64,000 nucleotides of DNA from contig NC_083513.1 of the NCBI RefSeq assembly GCF_032362555.1, positions 3,596,001 to 3,660,000 of the forward strand, in the 5' to 3' direction. The position numbers were made by a program, and so were the translations under genes. Positions 22,201 to 33,308 of this stretch are shown one piece after another (position 1 is the first letter of the stretch; each line of letters begins with the position of its first letter). The notes under the pieces were generated by a model, which saw only the letters and a program-made list of their open reading frames with translations, had not been told where the DNA came from and did not search any database. This DNA is from Amyelois transitella (lineage: Eukaryota > Arthropoda > Insecta > Lepidoptera > Pyralidae).

Positions 22201-25200
22201 CTACAACAGTTGAACCCGTCCTTTGCAATGCACGCATGAAGCTATTGGCCGAACTGTGGTCGTGCTGTTAGTATAGGCGTGGTGAACAAGCGCGTTCACT
22301 GGTTCCTCGTTCACCTTCCTTACTTCTAAGGGCAATGCCATTACCTGAAAAAAAGGTTTGTGTGGTGAAGGAAACCATGGAAAAAATAAAGTAAAAATGA
22401 CTTCAAAATTTTATTCTCCTCTCTCTCTTTTTATTGATCTAACTTGAAAGGGATGGAAAGAAAAAGATTTTATAGTCAGATTTTTTTTGTTTAATCTGAA
22501 TTCTACCATAATAATAATAAGAGAAAACTATTTTTTTTTATCATAATTGCTTGAGGATCAAACCCAAAAAGTCGTGACGTGATCAAAAAAGTGAAGTATG
22601 GCACACATAGGTTTAAAAATAAACTACGATAAGTAGGAGTTCACAGCTACTTATATTGAATATAATGCGGTCCGTTATCAGTATTTATTGACGTCAATCG
22701 TATTGGTGAAATCGAAAGGAATTCGTATGCGTATGGTCGGCCTTGTCATGGTTCCTCTTTGAATAATTAAACGCGTTAAATTCGCATTCGTAATTGCGAC
22801 ATATAATTGATTTAGCTTTATAGAACAGATAAATATGATGTTCATGGCAAAGCTCTCATGTAGATTAGGAGTAAATATGTAAGTATATATCTGAAGATGT
22901 GTTGGTGGCCGAATCGGTAAGGTGCCCGTTAAAAAGGCGTCGCATACGCATTAGCGCCTTAACTATTCGAATTTTAAACTGTTGTAGAAGTATGAGCCAC
23001 AGGTTCGAATCCACCTAGGCCAAAGTTATGTACACTAGTTCGAATACTAATCGATGCGCTCATGTTGAGGGAAAACATCGTGAGGAAACCTGCAAATTCA
23101 GGCAACTGGGTGTGTAACCATGATCGATCCAATATGGATCAGAGATTCATATGATACAGAGCGAACATCCTTAAAAGACAGGTCAGCAACCTGTCACTAT
23201 TTAAATCTCAATTACCATCGCCTACAAGAAGAACCTAAAGTTTATTAGTCGGTTTTTGCGACATCCATTTAAAAATACGCAGTGGTCCTTTTCTAAAGTG
23301 CCGAAACTACACGGCACCTGATTATCCTAAATAAAGGACAATATTGATTGACAAAAAAAAAACATATTCTCATAATAAATAATACTTACATTTTCTGCGT
23401 GTTTTTCACCATCTGTCGCTGATGGTAAATCATTGAGATGACTAATATCCTGTTTTTCAGTGGAGCTGCTTATATTCTCAGACAATTTCAAGTTAACTGA
23501 TGACAAATCTAAGATGTTCGTGGACTGCAGTGCAGTGGTATTAAAATTGAGGTTGCCTATTGTCCGCTTGTACACGGTTCCTCCGCCGACGTATTCTGAT
23601 ATAGCTATGTTTTCTAGCCATTTCTCGTGGAGACCGTACAAGTTTTTGTATGTGCATAACATCATGTCCCTTGCACGACACCTCTCGTCAAATAATTGTT
23701 TGATTGCTTGTTGAAGACTATCGGTTTTTTCAGTCAGCAACTTTTTGCATTGAGCTAATTCTTCTACCATTAGACTGTAAACAATAAAATTTGCCATGAA
23801 ATTCACATCATAAACGTGCATTTTAAATCTGAATGGTGGTTTTAGAGACTGAGAAGGGACAATTTAAAGAAGAATTTAAATAAGATCTAACAACACATGT
23901 TTAACATATATTATTCGAAGTATTAAGAAGATTGTATTGGTTTTCGAAGTTCGGCTGTCATGACGACAGGGAAACATACAAACGTAAATAGATAGTCACG
24001 TCTATATCCCTTGAGGGTAGACAGAGCCAACAGTCTCGGAAAGGTATATGAAAGGCTTCATGATGGAATCGCAATTCAAATAGTGACCGGTTGCTAGCCC
24101 ATCGCCTACAAGATCCCTTAGTCGCTTTTTACGACATCGATAGGAAAGATATGGAGTATTCTAAAGCGCCGGAAGCCACATTGATGTAGGAAATTACCAA
24201 AAACAATTTAATTTTTTAAACAACAGCAAACTGGTTTAAGAAAACTTGGTATATGTATATTATGAATACAATTTTGTTTTGTATAGTTGTGTGTACTTTT
24301 TAAAGATAGGCTACAGTATAGTTTTCAAGTATGGGTTAGAGTTGCACAAATATTGTATTATCTAATGAAAACATAAGCAGAGTAAATGTTATGATGATGT
24401 AATAATAGCTTTGACCTGTTACATAATCACTCTCATGTTTAAATTAAACATTTGATATAACTTAAGAAATCACTTGTCTCTTATTAAACAAGAAATATGT
24501 TTAATACAAATATTTCATTAAGGCAGAATCTTTCGTTTAATTAACCTATTAGAAACAGTGTAAGACTTATACTCAATCCGCCGCCGGGTTTATCTGCCAG
24601 ATTTTCATCCAGTTTCTAGCAATAGAAGTGTTATAAGACTGATTGAATTACAAAATGTCCTAAAATCTACATGTGAAGTCACGACAGGCCGTTAGTTACT
24701 ATCTCCTTGCCAATATTTTAAATGCAAAAGTAACTCACTATGTAAAGTTTTCCCACCTATCTACTTAACTGATTTTGTTAAAACTATTCCTAGATCTAGA
24801 GGTCATACTTGTACTTCTTTATAATGCTTTAATGTTTTGGAAGTTTGGATAAGGACTACTGCATTAAAAAAACAGTTACCTGCTCGCTAAAAATTTACTC
24901 CTCCACACCTCACATTGACCTGCCAGCCATTCAGTTTGTTCCTGTTAAACAAAAATTTCTGTACTATGATGATTGTAATGACTTCTCCAGAGAAGTATAA
25001 TCTTTCAGCCTTATAACATTAATATTATCTTCTATCTATGAATGTTCCGCTGTTTAACATAAGTTACCCTTTTTCCCTTTCCAACATCCATCTCCAGTTC
25101 ATTTTGTACAATTGCTGCTTCTGTGGGATTTATCCCAGATGTGTCCATCATGGGGAGAAAGAGCTTATCCCCCACACCCTCCATTAAGTCACCTTTTAAA

Positions 25201-26514
25201 AAATTAAGTGAAGCTACTCCAGTTGATACAGTCTTGTTGTTGTATTATACTATTCTCAAGGTCCTGAAGTTATTAAGTCCAAATACCATTTTGACTTATT
25301 ACTTTAAAAATTACCTGATGTGTAGAAAGATGTTGAGCAGAATTTAATAAAGCATTTGCTAAATGTTTCTTGTCCTCATTAAGGGATTGCACTTGTATTT
25401 CAAGGTCTTCTCCCATTGACGCCACTAACATTGTCTTCAGTTCCTTATTCACCTGGACAACAAATAAATCATGACACATCAAAAGCATAGATCTACGCCC
25501 AAAGTCTCCTTGTAAGATTTCATAGAAAAATGACTAAACCAATTTCCATAAAATTTTAAAGTTTAAAACTGTTCTTTAATTCTGATTACTCAGTGTTGTC
25601 CTAAACAATATAAAAGTTATGCTTCCCAGTACTTTAGAACAGGACTTCACATTTTATTATGTAACTGTTTGAATCTCAATTCCATCATTAAGCCTTATAG
25701 CTGCATGTGGCCTTTCAGTCTTTTCCAGGCTATTCTCTGTCTACCCTAAAGAGATATAGACGAGACTGTATGTATGAGGAAGCTACAAAATATAATCATG
25801 ATCCAATGACATTACTTTACCATAGAGGATAGTTTACCATTAAGTTACATAAAATATTGAAAAACAATATGAGAACCTTAAGCAAGTTTGAAATTTTAAT
25901 TCAAGAAGTTACTTGTGCTTGTTGTTTCAACTGCTCCTTCAAAGATTCATTTTCTTGAAGTAGTTCATTGATTTTTTTCTGCATTTCAACTTGTTCTTCA
26001 TTTGGTTTATCTGTTTCCTGTGTTTTATCACTTGCTGACAAAAGTTTTGGCCGAGGCTTGAACTCATTCAAGTTTGTATTCATTTGTGACATTTGACAAA
26101 TAAGTGTGTTTATGTCCATGTTGTTTTTGGACTTTTTAGAGCCCTTAGACATGAGTTTGGGTGTGATTGGTTTGACAGCACCAGGATATGGTTCATATGG
26201 GACAAACTTAGGGCTCTTTGAGCGAATATGTGATGATTTGCTTTCGGTTTTGATTATATTTGTAGGATAAACTTGTATGAGGCGAGGAAGGGCCGAGTTG
26301 GTCTTAGTAGTTGAGGTGGACGGGACTTGGCTAGATTTTTCCACTGTGCCATCTTCAGATTCCATGCCATCTCCAGCGGTCCTAGCTTTGCTCATGATTT
26401 CTAAAGAATTAAACAAAATATTAGAGCAACATACCTCTATTGCATTACAAATACATAGTCACATCATCAGTCACAGATGAATGATTACTTACTTGGATAA
26501 AATGATTTATCCAT
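22201..26514 (-). CDS. BLZF1: Golgin-45 (BLZF1/JEM-1 family) Golgi coiled-coil protein
   Basis: Coding exons on the minus strand are 26514-26493, 26400-25913, 25452-25315, 24941-24880, 23774-23390 and 22344-22201, giving 412 aa (human BLZF1: 400). Golgin-45 tethers medial-Golgi membranes by binding GRASP55 and Rab2. The N-terminus carries TAGDGMESEDG, matching the human GAGDGMETEE site. A Ser/Pro/Lys-rich region follows, with YEPYPGAVKPITPK. A coiled coil starts about residue 150. It includes VNKELKTMLVASMGEDLE, CEVWRSKFLAS and LMVEELAQCKKLLTEK, all diagnostic for the family. The C-terminus ends CVHCKGRVQLL, like the human CCNHCRGELIAL end that contacts GRASP55. The first 22-nt exon keeps frame into exon 2; translation could instead start at 26395. 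Exon joins are manual but phase-consistent. Confidence 0.9.
22893..23320 (+). mobile_element. tRNA-derived SINE followed by rearranged family A pieces (Golgin-45 last intron)
   Basis: At 22905-22916 TGGCCGAATCGG resembles a pol III A box of a tRNA-Leu type head, and GGTTCGAATCC at 23002-23012 is a perfect B box. The boxes are about 96 nt apart, too far for a working tRNA, so this is a SINE head. The body contains ACATCGTGAGGAAACCTGCA. From about 23181 a plus-oriented piece of family A joins a minus-oriented piece (23216-23320), so the locus is nested or inverted. Confidence 0.65.
23966..24182 (-). mobile_element. SINE-like family A copy, Golgin-45 intron
   Basis: Tail, TAGTCACGTCTATATCCCTT block, GACCGGTTGCTAGCCCATCG block and ACGACATCGATAGGAAAG block are all recognisable. 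Internal gaps are present. Confidence 0.7.
25668..25777 (+). mobile_element. SINE-like family A 3' half, Golgin-45 intron
   Basis: Runs from GTTTGAATCTCAATTCCATC to the TCTGTCTACCCT...GTATGTATG tail. The 5' half is missing. Confidence 0.65.
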
Positions 26515-26673
26515 CGCGAATGAATGTTACTTGATAAAGTTAAGATACTACTTAACAATTTTATTTGTTTTAGGATGCTAATATTCCCAATTTTATTAAA
26601 ATAAATACAAATAATATAAAGCCACGGAGGTAGTACCTAATGAAACAATATTTCATAGTTTGTTGTCAAAATT

Positions 26674-26689
26674 AATGTCAGTGTCATTG
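26674..26689. promoter_or_regulatory. TGTCA-rich motif upstream of Golgin-45
   Basis: The 16-bp AATGTCAGTGTCATTG lies about 160 bp upstream of the Golgin-45 start codon. The identical 16-mer occurs at 29003-29018, about 215 bp upstream of glutaredoxin-3. Its recurrence in two promoters suggests a core or proximal promoter element. Confidence 0.45.
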
Positions 26690-26699
26690 GAAAAGATAG

Positions 26700-27200
26700 A
26701 ATAAATCTATGAGTGCATTCAATCAATGAAATATTGATGCATTCATGAATTCAAAAATAAAATAAAGTTTCGTGTCATACACAGAACTTCGAATAAAAAC
26801 TAACACGTTTTTTTGTACCAAGGAAAATTTGATGTGCAAAGCTGGAATCGCTAGATTGTATAATATTTCGCTATCAATATGCTTGTTTGTTGACTTAGAA
26901 ATCGGTTTTATTTTATTTCCAGAAGGTACCATCGATATAAAGATTACAATTCAATTAGCATCATCCTCCTGCCGTTAGTCCTAGTTGTGTCCTCACTCAT
27001 ACTCATACTCCTCCGTATTATAGAACGGAGGTCCAGGGTTTGTCGTTGCACACGATCTTGGTGCAGGCAAGTCAGGTTAGGTACCTGTTCTGTAGGTTAC
27101 GGATTAAAATAGTTTTAAAATATTATAACAAGGCAGCAAAGACGATTTTAATCAAACAAGGTGGAAGTTTAATTAATCAATAAAACTACACATATATGCC
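26700..27200. other. Intergenic between Golgin-45 and glutaredoxin-3
   Basis: No gene is visible. Around 26958-27070 a CATCATCCTCCTGCC block and a CGGAGGTCCAGGG block look like old retroelement sequence. The rest is AT-rich. Confidence 0.4.
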
Positions 27201-27207
27201 CCAAAAC

Positions 27208-27213
27208 TTTTAT
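27208..27213 (-). terminator. Poly(A) signal of glutaredoxin-3
   Basis: AATAAA on the minus strand, about 30 bp after the stop codon, giving a very short 3' UTR. Confidence 0.6.
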
Positions 27214-27243
27214 TGAAATAAATAAAAAAAACCCACTACATAG

Positions 27244-28791
27244 TTAACCAGCAAGGGTTGCCTCTAATTCACCATTGGCTTGCAGTTCCTTGATTATATC
27301 TAATCCACCAATCAACTCTCCTTTGACATAGAGTTGAGGGTATGTAGGCCAGTCTGAGTATTCCTTCAGGCCTTGACGAACTTCTTCATCAGTTAATATA
27401 TCAAATGTATCATAGGATACTCTAAAAAAAAGGACATATTAAAAATGTTTATTAAAAGTACCTAGTAGTACATATACATATACATAGTACGTAAGCACCT
27501 AGTAAATTAATCATAGCATTGTTTTCATAATATTATATACTTCAAGAAAAATGTTGGACATAATCTGGTTTTTTATAGTTGTTTCTCATTATTCCACCCT
27601 AAGATTTTAAAAGGCAATCTTACCCAATTCCATTCAAAATTTGTATAAGGGTCCTACTGAATCCGCATCTAGGGGCATCTCTATTGCCCTTCATAAACAC
27701 CATCACCTTGTGTTTATTGATAAGGGCTTTCAATCTATCTTCTAGTTTTAAGGTAGGTTGTGTGGCTCCCATCACAACTCCTTTTCCAAGACTGTGATTC
27801 TTAACTTTAGCAGTGATTTGAGCTGCATCAGCCCCATCAACCCTGTCTACCTGTACATTATTCTTAAATAAAATTACCGTGGGAACAGAATCTACCTGAA
27901 AAATAAAACAAAATTATAATGAAGAATCTAATAGGATACAATGCTTCAAAGACTTTTATGTTTCAGAATAATTACCTTGTATTGCAATGAAATTTCAGAT
28001 AACTTTTCTGCATCACACACAGCAAACTGACTACCACTAGATTTTATTTCTGGAAGGTTCTGTAGTTCTTTCAAAACCTCTGTTACTTGGCCACATTGCT
28101 CTGCCCAATCAGCAGAGAAATGAACTATTGTCAAAGATGGTGACCTGTTGAAATTACAAAAGCATTGTAATTACTAATTATATAAATAAAATATAGAATT
28201 GGTACAAAGAAAAAATAAAAATACATAATGTAAGTATCCAACCAGATGAACTTTTTATAAACAATAGGTTACACAAATTGAAAAAGAATAGGACCACTCC
28301 ATCTCTTTCCCATGGATGTCGTAAAAGGCGACTACTTATAAACTTGGGATACTTCTTTTAGGCGATGGGCTAGCAACCTGTGTCTATTTGAATCACAATT
28401 TTAACATTAAGCCAAATAGCGAACATGGCCTATCAGACTTTTCAAGACTCTTGGCTCTGTCTGCTCCACAAAGGATATAGACGTGATTGTGTATGTTTGT
28501 AATTTACAGCAATATGAATAGGATGTAAGCAGGACCTCGGGCCCCGAAGCATACTGTCGGAACTGGAAACTTATCACGCAAAGATGAGAGAGAGAGACAC
28601 CAGTGTATAGTAGCAATAGGTTAACGAAAAATATATTACTGTTATGTATTCATTTGATAAATTAGTAACCCCATCTTTTTACTATTATATTGGAAATAAT
28701 TTCGTACAATGATACATGTTTTCTATAGGTAGATATGTACTCACTTTATGTAATTTAAAAAACGATCACTTGATTCTAAAAGAGTAACCAT
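27244..28791 (-). CDS. Glrx3: Glutaredoxin-3 / PICOT, monothiol CGFS glutaredoxin with thioredoxin-like domain
   Basis: Coding exons are 28791-28745, 28144-27976, 27895-27624 and 27421-27244, giving 221 aa. The protein is a cytosolic and nuclear Fe-S cluster chaperone that works with BolA2. Residues 1-105 are a thioredoxin-like domain whose active site reads [12 protein letters not shown], so only one cysteine remains and it is not a redox thioredoxin. Residues about 125-218 are one glutaredoxin domain. Its signature is [20 protein letters not shown], where the CGFS cysteine ligates a [2Fe-2S] cluster with glutathione; then [20 protein letters not shown] contains the TYPQ cis-Pro and GG glutathione contacts. 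Vertebrate GLRX3 has two glutaredoxin domains (335 aa); one, as here, fits the shorter insect form. The start lies about 915 bp from divergent prefoldin 5. Confidence 0.95.
28280..28503 (+). mobile_element. SINE-like family A copy in glutaredoxin-3 intron 1
   Basis: From AAAAAGAATAGGACCACTCC to the 3' GCTCTGTCTGCTCCACAAAG block and a TGTATGTTTG tail. The head hairpin is absent. Confidence 0.75.
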
Positions 28792-29705
28792 TGTGAAATT
28801 AGGTTAGATATAACGGCGATGAATTGTAACACTTGTTGTTCTAAAAGAAATACAATTCTAGCTCACACGATTTCAAAACTGTCTGAATCCTATGTACTTT
28901 TGTTTTATCAACCCATTAATTATTGTATAGGTAATCTTTGAACTAAACTATTTGTGATCGGAGATTTCGGAGGACTCAATTTCTTCTTTTTATGAAATTG
29001 TCAATGTCAGTGTCATTGCAATCAGTTTATTCATGACAATAAAACCAAATCTTTTATTCGATTAAAACATGAAATTGAAATATAATGTAGTTAGTCGATT
29101 ACACTATATTACATGTACAAAAATTTTATAAGTCAACCATGAAAATATTAACACTATACCTATATAGCCAGCTCTTAATTTTTAGTTAGTTTTATGATCG
29201 CTGTCGTATCGTCAAACTCACGTAATTGAAAAGTGATGTAAAAATTTAAGTCAACTAGTCAATTGGTAAAATTTACTGTTATTAGTATATATATAGTATA
29301 TTCGTCCGCTTAGAATACTTATTTTGAGAATCATTGAAGCCCTCAAGGATGAATAAATTTCCCCGTTTTTTTTTCACATTCACATTTTCCATTTTTTTTT
29401 CTCCTTATAGATAGTTGCAGCATGATGTTATATAGCCCAAAGCCTTCCTCAATAAATGGTCTATTAAACGCAAAAAGAATATTTCAATTCGAACCAGTAG
29501 TTCTTGAGATTAGCGCGTTCAAACAAACAAACAAACTCTTCAGCTTCATAATATTAGTAGGCACAACCCTAATACCAGAGAGACTTTTTTTTTAGTTTTT
29601 GGGATTTGATTTGAGTTGAGGTTATATTTGTCTTGACCTGATAAATTTATTATAAAATTGTTTATCAGTGATTAACTGGAGAATAATAAATAATATTTAT
29701 ATAAA
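28792..29705. promoter_or_regulatory. Divergent promoter region of glutaredoxin-3 and prefoldin 5
   Basis: Both genes start outward from this 914-bp stretch. It holds the AATGTCAGTGTCATTG motif at 29003-29018 near the glutaredoxin side. A Helitron fragment (29337-29570) lies near the prefoldin side, about 135 bp from its start codon. Promoter function is inferred from position. Confidence 0.55.
29337..29570 (-). mobile_element. Helitron fragment upstream of prefoldin 5
   Basis: Matches the 7779-8047 copy: a CCCTCAAGGATGAATAAATT block, T runs, GTTGCAGCATGATGTTATAT, then TGAGATTAGCGCGTTCAAAC and CTCTTCAGCTTCATAATATT. The 5' TCTATACTAATAT and the 3' CTAG ends are both missing or decayed. Confidence 0.65.
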
Positions 29706-30890
29706 ATGGCATCTGTGTCTACAGCACCAGCACCGGGCATGCATCAGCTCGACTTGTCCAAGCTCAACCTTAACCAGTTGGCTCAGCTGAAGCAGCGACT
29801 AGATGAAGTAAGTGATTGAATCGTATGAAGATACAACCATATATTTGAGAAAAAATACCATTCTTTTATTCATTTCCCAAACCATGAAACGTGTAACGTC
29901 TACTCAACATATTTTTCTCAACTTGCAGGAAATGAGCGTTTTTCATGATTCACTTCAAACGTTGAAAATGGCTCAAGGTAAATTCATTGAATCTGGTGAG
30001 AGCGTGGAAAAAATTACTGCTGAGACAAAGGGAAAAACAATTTTAGTTCCATTGACGGGATCCATGTATGTTCCTGGAACCATAGCTGATACTGACAATG
30101 TCCTCATAGATATTGGAACTGGATATTATGCACAAAAAGTAAGTTTCCATCATTTGATTTTATAACTACCATACATATAACTACAGTATGTTGGTGCCGT
30201 GAAGTTCCCGGCACCCGGCAATACAAAAAAGAATAGGACCACTCTATCTCTTTCCCATGGATGTTGTAATAGGCGACTAAGGGATAGGCTTACAAACTTG
30301 GGATTCTTTTTTAGGCAATGGGCTAACAACCTGTCACTATTTGAATCTCAATTCTATCATTAAGCCAAATAGCTGAATGTGGCCATTCAGTCTTTTCAAG
30401 ACTGTTGGCTCTGTCTTCCCCACAAGGGAAATAGACGTGACCATGTGTATGTATGTTTTGTAGTAGTAGTTGTGTATGTTGCGGAGGTCAGATTGGAGTC
30501 ACTTCATGTAAAATCCTAATTTGCCCAAGCTGGGCCGGGATCATGGTCAAAAGGCACACCCTGGGCTTCCCGCTAAAGGGGTTAAGATGTGATTGGAATT
30601 TACCCCAAAGGAAGAAGAAGATTGCAGTATTTTACTTTTTTTTTATTGTACTATATTAAAGTAGTCTAGAACAATTCAACTTTGATAATCTCATCAATTT
30701 TGTACTGTATTTTCAGGATATTGAAGGTGGTAAAGATTATTTCAAACGAAAAGTACAGTTTGTCACAGAACAGATGCAGAAAATTCAGGCTATGGGTATA
30801 GAGAAGTCTAAAGTACGTGATGCAATCTGCATGGTCATGGAGATGAAATTAGAAGCGCAGGCGCAGGCACAGAAGCCATCAACATCATAA
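29706..30890 (+). CDS. Pfdn5: Prefoldin subunit 5 (alpha-type; MM-1 homolog)
   Basis: Coding exons are 29706-29807, 29929-30138 and 30717-30890, giving 161 aa (human PFDN5: 154). Prefoldin is a cytosolic hexamer of two alpha and four beta subunits that holds unfolded actin and tubulin and hands them to the CCT chaperonin. The N-terminal helix (LNLNQLAQLKQRLDEEMSVF) and C-terminal helix (FKRKVQFVTEQMQKIQAMGI) form the coiled-coil tentacle. Between them is the beta-hairpin segment LVPLTGSMYVPGTIADTDNV and a DIGTGYYAQK motif, both typical of PFDN5. The tail is Ala/Gln-rich (EAQAQAQKPSTS). Phase-0 introns and consensus splice sites support the model. An AT-rich 3' region follows, with many candidate poly(A) signals. 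Confidence 0.95.
30190..30456 (+). mobile_element. SINE-like family A, near full length, in prefoldin 5 intron 2
   Basis: Begins with a head hairpin (GTGCCGTGAAGTTCCCGGCAC), continues through AGAATAGGACCACTCTATCT and ends TTGGCTCTGTCTTCCCCACA...TGTATGTATG. One of the most complete copies. Confidence 0.8.
30462..30628. repeat. Dispersed repeat family D, directly after a family A SINE
   Basis: Inverted relative to 12470-12706, sharing GTTGCGGAGGTCAGATTGGA and CATGGTCAAAAGGCACACCC, and ending in GAAGAAGAAG. It abuts the tail of the family A element, so one may have inserted beside the other. Confidence 0.55.
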
Positions 30891-33140
30891 CACAAAGTCT
30901 GACATATTTGTATTTTGCTTCATTACAAGATTTTAATCCATATAATATGTTATGAATGCAGTATTGCAATCACTTGTAAAGAACTGGATAGTATATAAAG
31001 ACACATTCAAGTTTAGAACAACCTGTTTAATATGTTCACAGTGATCAGACAGGAGTCTGTTGCTGATTTAACCTCAGTTAATAAAAAAATTCAACAAGTT
31101 CCCTGTTCAGATTTTCCTAGAATAAAAAATAAAGAAAAATGACATACTGTTTTTATAATAACATACTGTTGTATGTATTACCTATGATCTCATTATGATA
31201 TGATCAGTCCAAAGGCTTAAAGAGATTTGAGATTAATCTATTCCAGATGCTTGTGAGGCCTTCTTGAGATTATGAGAAACTTCCATAATTTGTATAGAAT
31301 TTTATGTTCTACTGTTAGTAACATGCATGCTGTATTTGATCAGAGTCTGGTAACAGGTTACAATAAACAAAAGGCTGTAAAGCTAGGATTGTGTATTTTT
31401 TTATATTCAGTTCTTTTGGTAGTGATTAAAAATTTAAATTTAATAAGTATAAGATGCCTGCAAATTTTCCTTATTGTATAATTTATTTTGGAACACAGAC
31501 TACAAAATGTACTGTAAATTTTTTAATGTCTGTGAATAATTTTACACAGGGTACATTTTAAATATAGAATAATAAAAAAATCTGCTCAATCCTCCCACAG
31601 AATAAAAATGTTATAGTCCCATGTGGGTAATCAGTGACACAATTTGCATACAGGTAGACAGAATATAATTTAAACCAAAATCGCGGCAGTCTGTGCAAGT
31701 AAGCTCTGTGACTAAAAATTTATGATTTGGGCACTGGGTTTTTTAAAGATAATAATCGGAATAATATAAGACTATAGAAATTCCATATTGTACTTGAAAC
31801 TATAAGAATGAAGTGTTGTTGTTTTGAAAAGCACTCTGTTGTAAAGCTGTCAAATAAGATGAAAACGTTATAGTGACTGATAGTGGTGATTACCATCAGT
31901 TACGACGACCAGTACTTATCACTTCTGTAATCTTATATTATTCAAATTTTTCTGACTTTTGCCTTTGTAAGTAATTAAAACTATTTATGAACTTTCATAA
32001 GATTGAAGTCTTCGCCAAAGTTCGTGAGTGTCACAATATGTTGCCACCCTATAAGTCGAGAATTTTATCAATAATTTTATCTGCTTTTTCATGCATATTC
32101 CTATAGCTAGAAAATTTAATTAATATTTGTAATACTTATTTACCTGTTAAATGTGGTAAATTATGAATTCTATTCAGAATAAAAACCTTTTTAGTTGTTA
32201 ACTTTGCGCTAGTTTGTTTATTAATAAATTAATGAGAGCTCTTTTGAATTTCATTTTAAATAGGTACATGCTTTCTTACTATGCTCCATATTGCATATGG
32301 CCAAACACATACTATATACAACTGACCCATAATTTCAGGAAAAAAGTGTCTAAAACAAATAAATACGTCCATCTATTCGAAAATAGATGTTAATGTTTTT
32401 ACAATAAATACAAAATCGGTAAGGATTATACCATTACCTATTTTTTTCAAGTCAGTGTATTAATTAGAAACGTATGTAAAAGAAAACTTACTTCTGCAAC
32501 TAAATGCAAACTGAGAGTAGCCAATAAATAACCAGGTTCCTTTATAAAGGGGTAAAACGAGTGGGATTAACCTCAAAAGGATAAAGATGGACCCTACTTC
32601 TTAGGAAACCTATCTGAAGCATTTACAAGAGGCAAATAAAAGGACCTTGAACTTGTGACACCAAAATGATTTATTTTTTAATAGGCCAAAATGATCGCGC
32701 TGATATCTACAATGTCATGGCTTAGGTATTTAAACTATATTAATAATTAGTTATCTACAATATGTCTTATAGTCACAAAACAATATTAACTAAATAAGGC
32801 AACGACTATTCCTTAAGTTTGTAAACAATTTCTATAAGTGTAATTAAACAAATTAAAATTTTACTCGAATAATTCTTACATTGAACACGTGAAAAGGTGT
32901 TTGGATACAAGATAAACTTTAAATATTAAGTAATAGAATATAATTTACATTGATATCAGCTTAACAAATAATATACATATAATTGTATTTATAAGCTGTA
33001 ATGATACAATTTTTAGCAATCGTTTATCGCATTTGCAGCTGTGATTAATTTTTGTTTGGTAGATAATTCTTTGTTCGAGTTAAATTTTAAACGGATGATG
33101 ATTAAATGGCCATTTATTTATTAATCTTATGTTTTTCTTT
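30891..33140. other. Downstream region of prefoldin 5; no gene seen
   Basis: AT-rich sequence with several plus-strand AATAAA motifs (for example near 31079, 31122 and 32177), so prefoldin 5 may have a long or variable 3' UTR. On the minus strand it lies downstream of pb. I see no coding region on either strand. Confidence 0.45.
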
Positions 33141-33142
33141 TA

Positions 33143-33308
33143 ATAGTGACTGGCTGTACCCGCGACTTTGTCTGCGAAAAGTTAAGCCCTGTTTGAACTC
33201 TGGTATTAAAGTACCGCCGCCATTCCCGATTTTAATAAAATCGATCCAGCGGTTTACCTGTGGAAGTTTTACAGACAGACTCACGCATGTATAATATTAG
33301 TATGGATA
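33143..33308 (-). mobile_element. Helitron fragment
   Basis: GACTGGCTGTACCCGCGACT at the left and TATAATATTAGTATGGATA at the right match the two ends of the Helitron family, read on the minus strand. The middle is short. Confidence 0.5.

Noticed and set aside
22893-23020. A tRNA-Leu gene
   Set aside because: A and B boxes are present but about 96 nt apart, and I cannot fold an acceptor stem or anticodon arm. A SINE head explains it better.
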